Of a stretch of 64,000 nucleotides of DNA, positions 24,089 through 34,460 are shown one piece after another (the stretch's first letter is position 1; each line of letters opens with the position of its first letter). A program made the translations under genes and the position numbers. Source of the stretch: Rhodocollybia butyracea (Eukaryota > Basidiomycota > Agaricomycetes > Agaricales > Omphalotaceae). The DNA lies in the NCBI GenBank assembly GCA_015501585.1, contig JADNRY010000067.1, positions 1 to 64,000 of the forward strand, read 5' to 3'. The notes below the pieces were generated by a model. That model was not told the DNA's origin. It did no database searches and was given only the letters and a program-made list of their open reading frames with translations.

Positions 24089-24547
24089 TCACTCGGTCCA
24101 GTATCTTGCAAGCTTAACGGTCAGAGGGGGATGATAATGTACATATGAGTCTGCCCAACGGTACCAAGAGGTTATAGCGGCGGAAGTCGCTATAAGATAT
24201 CTGGGCAATGTTCCACCAAAAAAAAGGACGGCCACGCGATTGGATGCAAAAGCGAAGACGACTGTTGCAAATAGTATCCGTAGAGTCAGAGTAGAGCGGG
24301 TGATAGAGTTCTTCAGAGAAAAGACGCTATGGTAAGGCACAAAGCTTGCACCAGAGTACAGACGGTAGCCATGGCAGCATGAATTTTGGGTTCGAGTGGG
24401 CAGGAGATAGAATACACAGCTGGGAGATAAGACCAATGTCACGGGGAAAATAGCGAGAAACATCTCATCATATCGTCGAAATATAAAGGCAGGCGGGAGG
24501 AGCAGCATAATATAGCCTAATCCGAATACAATTTCCAAAGATTCCAT
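24089..24547 (-). CDS. Small multi-span membrane protein, copy B(-), C-terminus missing
   Basis: MESLEIVFGLGYIMLLLPPAFIF starts this frame, followed by an FLAIFPVTLVLSPSCVFYLL segment and ILFATVVFAFASNRVAVLFF. Compared with copy B(+), the middle (after LLPTRTQN) appears to run in the wrong frame by one base: the shifted frame gives EPKIHAAMATVCTLVQALCL, which matches the paralogues better. The C-terminal DYRxFG motif is absent because duplicated sequence stops around 24230. It is probably truncated or decayed. Confidence 0.45.
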   Translation of the reverse strand: MESLEIVFGLGYIMLLLPPAFIFRRYDEMFLAIFPVTLVLSPSCVFYLLPTRTQNSCCHGYRLYSGASFVPYHSVFSLKNSITRSTLTLRILFATVVFAFASNRVAVLFFGGTLPRYLIATSAAITSWYRWADSYVHYHPPLTVKLARYWTE

Positions 24548-24598
24548 AGTAGTTGTTCTCCAAGGTCAACTTGTTTGATGTAGCTTGCTGCGTTTATA

Positions 24599-25486
24599 CA
24601 CTGCTGCACGGGATCATAGAAAATTATTGAAACTCACAGCATTGAAAATGTTCTGATATGTTTTTAGAAATATTTGCCAAGTGAGCCGGGCGATTATTCT
24701 TGGAATCTTTTGTTTTCAAAAAATTATGCGCATGTTTTGAGAAAGATTTGAAAACGTTTTGAGAATGAAGTAAAAGTTGATGGCCTCATTCCTTCCTCGT
24801 GTGATGGAAGAGCGGGGCTCCCGGCTCCTTGTATATTCTCAGAATCGCACACAAATAAAGATATAAAGATGTATTCATGGCAAAAAATCTAAGTATGTAG
24901 CCTACAGCTTGGCAACCTGGACTCCTCAGTTGGACAACTCGAAGCCTGAGTTTTGAGCTTGATTACATTGAAGAACGTTGAAGAACGTTGAACTTGGTGA
25001 ACGTTGACGTGGCAGCCTTGACTTGAAAGGCAGAGACATTGAGCTTGACGGTCGGCCTTGAACTGAATAGAATCAATCTTGATACTTGATACTTGAGACA
25101 AGTGCTTGAGTGCTTAAGCTGTTGCAAGAACAAGACTTGAGGGGAAAAATTTTGCGACAAGTTCAGCAGTGATGGTTGAAGTTGAAGGGGGGAGTCATCA
25201 ACAAAAAAACACGCGCTCTTATTTAAAAGGCTTACGGCGGCCGTACACCGCACGCGTTGAGAGAAGGTCTCGTGAGCGCTGAAACTGCAGCCTCAATGAT
25301 TTCTCAAAAATATTTTGATAAATCTTGAAAAGATGAAGCTTAGTCAGTTTTTGTGCTTAGAACTTACCAAAATTACAAAAATATCGGGATTTATGGAAAC
25401 ATTATTGATAGTTTCTCGAAAGCCAAGTTTCAAACTTTTCTGTTCCGAGTATTTGTCGAAAATTATAAACCTTGCATGCAGCAGTG
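24599..25486. mobile_element. 888-bp non-autonomous TIR element with TA target duplication
   Basis: The left end reads CACTGCTGCACG and the right end, reverse-complemented, reads CACTGCTGCATG. The first ten bases are identical and further weak similarity follows. The element is flanked by TA on both sides (24597-24598 and 25487-25488). The duplicated unit A has the uninterrupted site (CTTTAGTTCAAG, about 18490-18505) with a single TA. The interior is rich in GAACGTTGAAG and CTTGA words and shows no transposase gene. TA duplication suggests a Tc1/mariner-like transposase, but the TIR itself is not one I recognise. Confidence 0.8.
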
Positions 25487-25577
25487 TAGTTAAGGCCTTC
25501 GAATATTTTCCCACGCCTTTGAATTTGAGCGCCCCACAAGCGCTACAACTTCTTATAGACATTGGACAACGACTATC

Positions 25578-26270
25578 ATGGAATTCCTAAATACCGCTGA
25601 ATATATCATGAAACGTTTCTTTCTATTTTCCACATCTGCCTTTTTCTTGTCCATCTGTTATCTTCCAGGGGTGTATGCTATCTCTCGCACATCCGAACCA
25701 AACTTCGTGCTTTTCATCGTGCTTTTCGCCTGTATCCTGGTGCACGTTATGTGCCTTCTTAAAGTGTCTTTGCCTCTGAAGAACCCTGAACTCTATCACA
25801 AGCTCTACTCTATAGCGTGGATATTTGCACAAGGTACGTACATCGTCGTCTTGTCCTGTCGCATTGTTAATTTAGATCCATGTCCTAGTCCAATTTATAG
25901 TAACAGTCGCATTCACTTTTGCATCCAATGGCGTACCCATACTTGCCTGTAGGGGAGGTTTCGAATATGGTTTTCAAGATTCTGGGATGCTTGATATTCT
26001 CGTTATACTTTATATCACTGCTGGTCGTTTTTGGATTGCACATCGCCGCTATACCAGTATCATCGGATTACCGACAATTTGGTGCTCTTGGTCCGGTTTT
26101 CCATATGTTCTACTTACTCTTTCTTGACTGTGATGTATGCTAATTCTGCTCCGTGGTTTATCACGATTTTTTATTTCAGTGTTCTGCAATGTGCCGATAC
26201 CCCTCTGGGGGAGCATGGAAATGGTTCTGCTCCTACCGTGGGTACCCGGATTGGATGGATTACCAAGTAG
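25578..26270 (+). CDS. Small multi-span membrane protein, copy B(+)
   Basis: MEFLNTAEYIMKRFFLF begins the frame, with a possible signal-anchor (LFSTSAFFLSICYLPGVYA). Hydrophobic segments are FVLFIVLFACILVHVMCLL, QFIVTVAFTFASNGV and LGCLIFSLYFISLLVVFGLHI, then the family motif DYRQFGALGPVFHMFYLL. An intron with GTACGT donor (about 25834) and a TAG acceptor near 25889 joins IFAQ to VQFIVTV. Near 25935 the frame must change by one base to reach GEVSNMVFKILGCLIF. This is the best-preserved member of the four-copy family. Function unknown; four or more membrane spans predicted by eye. Confidence 0.5.
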
Positions 26271-26837
26271 GCGTATGTTTGCCCACTGTAAGTCACTTGC
26301 TTGTCGGCAACGTTGCATATACCTAGCTTCATTTGATTCTCAGGTCCAAGTTGCACAGTCCAACCAAGTCTACTCGTATGTCTTGCATTAGACGTTGAAT
26401 CAAACAATATGTAGACTGTCTTTCTCGCATTCTCGTATCATTGCGCTTTTTCCTGTTCTTATCTTGATGTGCCATACAGTACTATCTCACTATTATGTAC
26501 AATACAAGACGCTGCGTAGAAAAGAATCTTGACGTACAATTTAGTTCTTTGAGCGATAATTCAGGTGTCTCTTTTCGAGGCATGGATGAACCAGAATTTG
26601 GATGATGACAACGATGTTCCCGCCTGCAGTGACAAAGACTGCGGTCGACCGTTTTCATCTTTTATATGCGAATGAGTACTCTCTTCGCAAAAGACAGCTA
26701 GCTAGGCTAATCTGGTTCCGAGTGAACATATGAACACGCGCCGTAAAAAAGAGCCCACGGAAGTTCCGGCGCAGAGCAAGATGGGCACTATGCAAGACTT
26801 CCATTGTACAAATCTAGTAGTGTGCATGACAATGGAA

Positions 26838-28597
26838 CTAATCCGTCTTCTTCTTTTCGACATCCCCCAACTTCTGCCCAACCTTTACCTTTTGGTTAGC
26901 CTTAATGGAAAACTCAAAATCCCGAGGCGCTTCAAACACCAAAACGATAGTACTTCCAAGGCAGAAGCCACCCATTTCCTGGGCAGGAAGTAGCGGCTGA
27001 CCATTAAGAATCGCAGAGGCTGCAGAGTACACTGCTTCGCTGTAAGTTCCGGGCGGTGGAGGTTTCCCACGTTCGTTCGTTCGCAATGCCTGGAAGTATC
27101 ACCGGGGTTCAACGAGAATAGAGTCAGGAGGGGAGACGTAATATACCTGGTCGAAGTTTATTTTGATACTCCCCACGTTGGTAGCACCAACGGGAACCAT
27201 ACCAAAAAATCCGTATCTCCACTTGCCGAGTAAAGCAACCCTTTCATTGAGAACGAACAGGTTCTCTAATCGTTTTGCGATGTACGGCGACACAGAGAAC
27301 AGCTCTCCGACAAAATGTCTCCTCTTCTCAACCACCCACGCAGTAGGACTGTGAAACCGATGATAATCCCCCGGGGCAAGATAAATGACCGTGAAAAACA
27401 ACCCATTTCCTGGCTTGACAGGACCATAATAACTTCTTGAACGTTCAAGAGTCGGCTTCACGCCCATTCCGAGCGCGACGGAGGTATCATGCACCAAAGT
27501 TTCTTGAAGATCAGGTTCGATGACAGACGCATCGACCTGCGAGCCGAACTTGCGGGAACGGGTGGTAGAGGAATCTGGTGGGGCGGTAGAAGTAGGAGAC
27601 GTAGGAGTTGAGGTTCCGCTTCCGAGCAGTTGGTCAAGAGAATATTCGATGCCATTCACATTAGCAAACTCTTGGTCATCAACTACTGGTAACATGGAGT
27701 CGCGGTTGGAAGGAGCAATGGATGCAGGGGAGTTCCAGGACGTTCGACGCCGAGTAGAGCATCAAGCGAGTAAGTTATACCCTTGACCTGTTCCACGCGT
27801 GAACCTTGAACAGTTCCGAAATGTAATATTCGACCATCCGCTGGACTAATCTGAGAAAGATTAAGTTGAGAACAGCGTTTGATGAGATATAGCGACATAC
27901 CAATACAGCATCATCGACTGGTCGTACTCCGTCTTTAAGCTTTCTATAAAAGAACTCGCCTAGACTCTTGTATGTTTTCAGATCTTCCTCGTCAATTTCA
28001 TCTAGATTACAGCCGAAAGCGAAAGCGTAAACTCGAAAGCCATAAGGTCTAAACCATGGAGGTAATTCAAGAGAGTTGAGGTATCCCCATACTCGAGACA
28101 TGTTACGGAGTGGTAATGCGCCCAAGACATGGACCTGTTCAGCTATATGAGTTACTAGCAATGGGTCACAAACGCGAAAGCGTACCTGCCACGGGCCTTT
28201 GAGTTTTATGACTTCCACGCCGTCCTGGTTCACATCGACCTGCGGAGCAGAATCTGCCCTTCTCTTCCTACGATATTGTACAACCACTAGTAGTATTGCG
28301 CCCACAGCTATTGGAATAGGATACCATTTTGTTGGAGTTTGTGTCCACGCATTGATAACTCTGCCTGAAATGAAAAATATTATTAGCGTGCATCATCATA
28401 TGAGTTGCGCAACACGCACGATGAAAAGGTAGACCTTTGCCCATTGAGCTCGGATCGAATCCATTGCCTCCATCAGAGCTGTTTGTAGAATAAACTCTTC
28501 TAAAGCCTTCATTTCTAACCGTCCGCAGAATGGTAGAAGTTTTATTGATGCCTCGCCATCCCTTTGCAAATGCCGACGAAGCTGTTGCAGAGGACAT
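26838..28597 (-). CDS. PSD1: Phosphatidylserine decarboxylase proenzyme, mitochondrial type
   Basis: Makes phosphatidylethanolamine from phosphatidylserine at the inner mitochondrial membrane. Exon 1 encodes an Arg/Ser-rich presequence ([16 protein letters not shown] ... RRVYSTNSS). The next exons encode the membrane segment ([14 protein letters not shown]), [47 protein letters not shown], then [10 protein letters not shown] with the catalytic-site His. The last exon encodes [16 protein letters not shown] with the LGST self-cleavage motif that generates the pyruvoyl group. Introns: 28365-28434, 28135-28185, 27851-27900, 27090-27146. Between [10 protein letters not shown] and the downstream [22 protein letters not shown] the frame must shift by one base (27720-27735, beside a G4 run). 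The gene is full length otherwise. An upstream in-frame ATG at 28669 or 28702 is possible. Confidence 0.9.
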
Positions 28598-28739
28598 ATT
28601 GAAGACCCTAGAAGCAACATGTAGAGGTTTCTTGCCCTTTACAATGAAATCCTTCCTTGAGAACAACATTATTGTTGTAAGCTCGTGCCAGCACAGTGGC
28701 AAGGGACGAAATGTTAAGGGACGAGATGATGCTTACGAT

Positions 28740-29449
28740 TTCGGTAATCGCATGAGACGAGTCGGCTCAACGCCGCGTGTGCTACAGGCAACTTTTAGCA
28801 TTCTCAAATCAAAATGAACAGGTATCCATAAATCAAGTAAACGTTTGGGCTGTAAGCTGCTGTAAGTACAGGAAAAACAGACGCAAAGGCTGTGCTGTGG
28901 AGCAACGTCTCAAATGTTCTCGTGTGACCTGCGTACTTTATACGGTACGGTGCAGAGCCCTAGCTGTTCACCAAGTCCGTGATGAGTATACTACTGTCTC
29001 ATCTTAAGGCAGCGACCGGGCAGCGATGAGAGACTAGAGGCCTGTCGAGCGCTTAAATTCTTTAATGCATCGCGCATTAACGCGCCAAATCTTTCGAAAT
29101 TCCCGCCCACCTTCCACTATCATTCTCAGTGGCTCGGTTTTCTACCCACCGAACACTCCGGTTGTTTTCGCGTTCGGTACAGGTTGCCCACCCCCGCGCG
29201 CGGGGCCAAGCCCCAGCCAAATTCAGGATAAGTAGTTGGATATAACATTGGACTTACTTCTTTCTTATTATAGAAGAAGTCCAAGTTCAGTAGAGTAGCC
29301 TCTTAAGTAGCCGCTCAAATAAGCCAGGCTGAGCTTAACCGAAGACTTACCCGAAGAGCTTCCCGTACCGTGAATTAAGGATATAAAGGATCCACAGTTC
29401 TTTCCGTTTTTTTCCACCAAACGGCACATCTCATACCCTTTTTTTAACC
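28740..29449. other. Intergenic promoter region between PSD and the thioredoxin-like gene
   Basis: The two genes are divergent. The stretch holds the palindrome CCCCGCGCGCGGGG (29192-29205) and an inverted repeat at 29248-29284. No gene is supported. Confidence 0.5.
29248..29284. repeat. Hairpin-forming inverted repeat
   Basis: TTGGACTTACTTCT is followed by AGAAGAAGTCCAA after about 10 bases; the arms pair with one bulged A. It lies about 170 bp upstream of the thioredoxin-like start. Confidence 0.6.
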
Positions 29450-30009
29450 ATGGTCGTTAAAGCCATCGAATCTCTCGCAGAATTCAGGACCATTGTAAGG
29501 ATAATGCTAGTCGATCATTCTGTGCTGATTCTTTTGCGTTCGGATAGATCAATGGTGATAAACCTGTTTTTATCAATTTCTGGGCTAAGTGGTCCACACC
29601 GTGCAGAATGAGGTGAGCCCCCCTGGAGTTTCTAGTTCTAATTTTAACATCTCTGATCATCCGCCAAAGTTCACCAATTTTTGAGCATATGTCCGAGCAA
29701 CAACCTGAAGAGGGCCAGGTTGACTCGGAATTCTACACAGTAGACGTCGATGACCAGCCAGAGATTGTTGAGGAAGTTAGAATTCGTGTTGTAAGTAAAC
29801 TCATTCCAAGATCGATGTGCACGCGCTGACTTGAGATGGATGTAGATGCCTACATTTATCGCATTTGTGAAGGGCCAACACGTCGGCGAAATTAAAGGAG
29901 CAGATACGAAAAAACTTCATGTATGTAAAATCCCAGATGGTTTCTCAAAATGCTAATCTGATTCCCGCGCAAACAGCTCCTTGTGAAGAAACATTCGGTT
30001 CGAGCTTGA
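29450..30009 (+). CDS. Thioredoxin-like protein with Ser-Thr-Pro-Cys active site
   Basis: Five exons (29450-29494, 29548-29612, 29670-29790, 29846-29920, 29977-30009) join in frame to a 112-residue thioredoxin fold, the usual length. It begins MVVKAIESLAEFRTI and continues KPVFINFWAKWSTPCRM, FYTVDVDDQPEIVEEVRI, the cis-Pro loop MPTFIAFVKG, and ends in the last helix KKLHLLVKKHSVRA. The canonical W-C-G-P-C reads W-S-T-P-C: the N-terminal nucleophilic Cys is Ser while the resolving Cys stays. That removes ordinary dithiol reductase chemistry; monothiol, glutathione-linked, chaperone or structural roles are possible. All introns have GT-AG ends and phases agree, so there is no sign of decay. Confidence 0.85.
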
Positions 30010-30760
30010 GCTTTCAGCGTTTATTGGGGCTTGTGGTAGATACAGAGGCGTACAATAAGTCTCACACTCGAGTACATCCACTGGTAACGTTAACGTTTCA
30101 GCATATATAGCGCGAGTGGCAGTGACATGTGTTCAGCACGTCTCCTCCCATTCTGGCTCATGCCAGTAGTGCAAGCGCTGATTTGTACATTATTTCAACA
30201 TAACAACAAGCTCCTCGATTATCCAATGGGGTCGAGGAGACACTCGGAAGTTTTGACACAACACTCGTTCCTCATTTCACAAGAGAGATCACCGCCGTAC
30301 CGGGTACACTCGGGACTCTTTCTGTTCACTCGGACGTCAGGAAGATACTTTATACTTTGGATGCTCTAGTATGTCATCCGCTCTCCTCATTGGAGAATAT
30401 AGATAGTCTAGGGTGTATGTGAGCATACTGCAAGCCAAGGGCCAAGGGGAAACAGAATGAGTGTCCGTAGATCTCCCTGAGTAAATGCTATCTGTCGCTG
30501 GAAATCCTTTTGGTCTTCAAAGTTCACTCTTGAGCTCATTTCCACTATTTCATCTTTCACGGGTGTTACTTGTCGTAGAACGATAGCGTCGATATATGGC
30601 TCCCAAGTAAGTAGTAAGTAAATACGAGTACGCACCTAGTTGAAACCTGGTAATTGAAAACCTCAGTCACAAGCAACTCCGTATCAAGTGCCCATAAGCA
30701 ACCCGTCAAGCATTATTTGACTACCACCCTATCAACAGTTTAACACTAACTTAAATCTAG
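30010..30760. other. Intergenic region
   Basis: No supported gene. Short frames on both strands (30127-30369, 30408-30635) lack features. Confidence 0.5.
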
Positions 30761-30762
30761 GT

Positions 30763-31745
30763 CTAGCACTCCGATGTATATGCTGGTGGCTGCTCTGAAA
30801 CTTCTGTTACGCTTCCATCGATATCTATGGCAGCCTCATCACCGTCATTGATATAAACACTGTTCTCAGATTGCCAGGCAGCGGGTTGTTCTTCCTCAAT
30901 ACGCGACATAGTGGCCATCCGGGAGGTTTCTCCAACCCCGCTTTGTTGGGGTGTCTGCACTCCAGGTTCAGCCGGTTTAATTCCCCTAGACACCAGAGCC
31001 CCAGTTTCGCTACCTTTAGATTCGTCGTAGAACGGGTAGGGAATCTGGAGTGAGGCTTTTCTATGTCTGTTACGGCGCCAACAAAGGATGAAGGTAATTG
31101 ATAAGAGGACCAATCCAGTGATCCCGCCTGCGACACCCCCAGCCACAGCGCTAGCAGCTACATGATTCTTTGTCATATTCGATGTACTATTAGACATCGT
31201 TGTTGTTGTGGAGCTTAAGCGTCGTGTCGTTAGATGATACATACAGTTACAGATAGAACCTCACCTGGTAGGTGCAGGCACACTTGATGAAGTTGCGCTA
31301 ACGACATTGATCTCCGTCGTGAAAAGGGATTGATTAGTCCTATGTCAAGTAAGATTTGTAGTAAGTCGCCAGATGTCTATCCCACTCACTGGGCATTGAC
31401 GGCGATTACCGCAAATAATCTGGGAAGTATTTCAACTAGTATCAGTATTGACTCAATTGAGCTTCAGTCGTATTAGCTTACCCTGTTCGATTAAACTCGA
31501 TGGAAGATGCCCCTACGTCTGCTGATGAGTTGGCAATATCTACCACCATTGGTGAGCCAGGGCCACCCGGTTCGTCCAATTTAATCTTTTCGAGGAAGAA
31601 TGGTACTTTTTCATGTTTATCATGTCTCCATGTAATGTTCAATGGTTCTGAAGCTCTCGTGGTTCCAGACGAGAGGGATACTGAAAGTGCGCCAGCGACT
31701 GTTGTAACCCATGAAATGATAAATAGCCTGTGGATTCTCGGTTAG
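30763..31745 (-). CDS. Single-pass membrane protein with PPxY tail, copy 1
   Basis: The upstream exon (about 31490-31720) encodes a hydrophobic LFIISWVTTVAGALSVSLSSG signal region and an ectodomain with LNITWRHDKHEKVPFFLEKIKL. The downstream exon (30763 to about 31220) encodes a Ser/Thr stretch, a glycine-rich membrane span (VAGGVAGGITGLVLLSITFILCW), a basic stop-transfer WRRNRHRK and a tail ending EQPPAYTSEC. PPAY is a PPxY motif of the type bound by WW domains of Nedd4/Rsp5 ubiquitin ligases, suggesting regulated endocytosis; this is inference. The first coding exon upstream of the CACAG acceptor near 31725 was not identified. Layout resembles fungal wall-sensor-like proteins. Confidence 0.6.
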
Positions 31746-32992
31746 TTTGCAAGTCAAAACGTTAGCTATGTAGGCATTCGCACAATACAGTGTAATGCAT
31801 TTCAGCTTGCTGGGTCAAGAGAAACAGGGAGATGGAGGAACACGAGCATTGACCTCCGTACTACTGGTACATATGTATCATCCTACAGTCATCAGATTGC
31901 TAGGGAAATTGATGAGCAATACCAAGTAAACAGCTTTTGCACTAGCTCTGACTGGGTGATATGGATTGATGTAGGTTGGTCGAGATTTATTTTTGTTTCT
32001 TACCTTTTTTTCACTGAAATCAAATCCAGCCATAGGAAGAGCCTGGAAGAGCTAGAATGACTGGCCTCACCGCAAGCACACGACCAATAATACCCTACGA
32101 AGTAAGATTCGGAGATAGATAGATAGATATACACGGCCCAGACAGTATATAACCGCCTGCGGAGCGTGTACTGGATGTGCCTGTGGTGCCTGTACTTGTT
32201 GAAGTTGCCGCACCTCGTCATCACACCAATCAATAGATGTAAGCCTGGTAAGATGGGCCCCACATGTCAGGCCCCCTTCCCTTGATTCGCGTCTTTCCCT
32301 ACACTGCGAATATTTCTGCCAATAATTCCAGATATCTTGAATAAGGTAAGAGTCCAGAAGGTCCATAGAACCTTCATGTAAGCTACATAAAACCGGTACG
32401 ACAAAGTTTCGTAATTCCATCTGTTGCCAAGACTTGGTTATCAGGCCTCCATGATCCATCAAACACTGCCCGCCTGCTGTTAGCCCGCCGTTGTCCCGCC
32501 CTGCTATTTTTTAAATCACATGGAACCCGCCGTCTCTTCACCTGCCAGTGTCCCGCCCTGTTATTTTTAGCCGCAGCCAACACAGATCCCACTGTCTCTT
32601 CGCCTGCGTGCATTGTATTGGATTCCGTCCCACCGTCCCGCTGGCATTTGTCCTTGCTTTGCGGAATCTCCCTTTCCCGGGCAGAATTTTATGCAGTCTT
32701 CAACTGGGTTTCGCGCGCACACTTTGCTTAGCTTTTTGTGCCTATTCAAAGCATCTCAATACTCTATGTAAACCTCAAGGCCTCAGTACAGAATTACAAA
32801 GTGCTCTAGATGATATCTCTGGAGACGTGATCCTCTTGACTTCCAAGGATCCGACATGGAGGTTGACGGCATAGGCCTCGTATAACGGCGATTTAACAAT
32901 GGGTGGGTTTTAGATGAACTTGTTGAGAAATACATCTGCTGGAAATATGGTACCTTGTCTCCAATGCAGCCTGCGACTGCTGGCTGGGAATT
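31746..32992. other. Flank of copy 1, a repeat shared with 41430-41720, and a KDZ-like remnant
   Basis: 31780-32040 matches the flank at 43060-43300. 32067-32480 matches 41430-41720 in inverted orientation. 32880-32992 is the left half of the KDZ-like sequence interrupted by the copia element. No intact gene is visible. Confidence 0.6.
32067..32480 (-). repeat. Dispersed repeat, inverted relative to 41430-41720
   Basis: Shared runs include TTGGCAACAGAT, GAATTACGAAACTTTGT-type sequence, TTATGTAGCTTACATGAAGG and GATATCTGGAATTATTGGC. Both copies lie next to a PPxY-gene copy. Confidence 0.75.
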
Positions 32993-33396
32993 TGTCGAAG
33001 GGAGTATCTTCGGAGTAAGGAGTCCCGCCCTTCGCCTCTTTCGGCTTCCGTTGTAGGTGGGACGTGTTTCATCTGGGGTATGGTTTATCCTCCGGAGGGG
33101 GGTATTATTTTCCTTGATTTCTATATTATTTATCTTACCTATTTCGTTTATCCGAGTGCCTATCTCTGACTTGGCAGTTTCATGTATTGACTTATATACA
33201 GGTCATGTTGTCCTTATCCCTCAGTCGTTGTCTTGCACACTTCTGAGGGTACGTCTACTTTATTTATATTTCTGTGATACTCATACTTACGCTTATGTAC
33301 TTAGTTAAGCTTATACGCGTTTCACAGGTACTTACCGATCTCAATAAGAGTCGTTGTCTTGCACACTTCTGAGGTTAAGCTTATACGTGTTTCACA
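32993..33396 (+). repeat. 5' LTR of the copia element
   Basis: 404 bp, starts TGTCGAAGG and ends TTTCACA. By eye it differs from the 3' LTR at about six positions, mostly transitions plus one C indel. It contains an internal duplication of GTCGTTGTCTTGCACACTTC and of the AAGCTTATACGCGTTTCACA segment. Confidence 0.95.
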
Positions 33397-33733
33397 GGTT
33401 ATGGGCCCCGCCTATCACTGTTAAACACATTTCATTTATCCTCGAATAAGCGACTACACAAATCCTAACAATGGCTAGTAACGGAGCGATACCGCCCCGC
33501 TACCTGATATTCCTGAAGACCAAAAAGTTCGACGGATACGACTAGCTTGGGCACCGATTGAAAGAAAAATCCAAGTTGCATTGAAAGTCAGGGGCTAATC
33601 GGATACGTAGACGGAACCATTAGTATCCCCCCCATCGTCCAACTACCACTGAATGCTCCTGGTACAACCGTTACACCGACCCCGGTATACTCCATGAACC
33701 CATCCAGGGATGAATGGATGTTTCGGAATGACC
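33397..33733 (+). pseudogene. 5' part of copia gag
   Basis: Starts at an ATG at 33471 and shows gag-like FDGYD ... KEKIQVALKVRGLIGYVDGTI and EWMFRNDRA. A TAG at 33543 and reading-frame shifts break it, and it is cut off by the solo LTR at 33739. Confidence 0.7.
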
Positions 33734-33738
33734 GGGCA

Positions 33739-34367
33739 TGTAAGGTATTGAACAACCTAGCACATCTCCTGGTCATTAAAATCATAACTATTATTACTTG
33801 GCACTCAAAATGACTCGGAATGACTAGACCTGCTGATCATGTGACTATGACTTGCCGGAACATGCGGGTATATTCAAATGAGTTACATTGAGTCATTGAG
33901 GCTGTACTTATTTAGAATGGCTTACTCATGCAAACCATGGTTTGCCTTGAGGCTAACACATGTACTATATATTTAATTACTTAATGATTTCCCATGTAAA
34001 AGACTATAAAAGGGGGGAATTACCCATACACCCTTTTTCTTTAGTCTCTATATTTTGTAACCCAGTACCTACAAGAATTACACTTGTTATCTCGATTCTT
34101 TGTGTGAACCACACCTGAGGAATTATCTACTGAGTGAATACAGCAAGACTCACTTTAATATCACATATATTGAAGGTACATATTCCCGACGCTTATTGTC
34201 ACCAATACCCGTATAGTGCACACCAACTCTATACAAAGATACCCCCAAAACACCGTAATGTTTAAGTTCTTGTAAGCATTGTCTACCGAGCAGCCCCTGA
34301 ATCTGTTAGATCGGAAGTATTAATTTAATACAACTGGTTAACAAGCCTCTTTGTTTGAGACTTGACA
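33739..34367 (+). mobile_element. Solo LTR nested in copia gag
   Basis: 629 bp beginning TGTAAGGTATTG and ending CTTGACA, flanked by the perfect 5-bp duplication GGGCA (33734-33738 and 34368-34372). Removing the insertion plus one duplicate leaves the flanking gag frame continuous. It contains a TATA-like ACTATAAAAGG (about 34003-34013). No sequence like its partner element is in the window, so the superfamily is unknown. Confidence 0.85.
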
Positions 34368-34460
34368 GGGCAAGAGGTATGGTCGAGGCGTATGTTCTTG
34401 ACTTGCCATCTCTTGTCCCTACCGTTGACAAGATGAACGCGTACGAGGTTTTTTGAAGCC

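Larger units (their letters stand above)
24090..27110. repeat. Segmental duplication, unit B, running into the full-length PSD gene
   Basis: Counterpart of 17235-19640: membrane gene pair (24240-26400), shared downstream flank (26300-26690), then the paladin-side flank (26700-26830) and the PSD 3' end. The only large difference inside the gene-pair spacer is the 888-bp element at 24599-25486. Confidence 0.85.
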
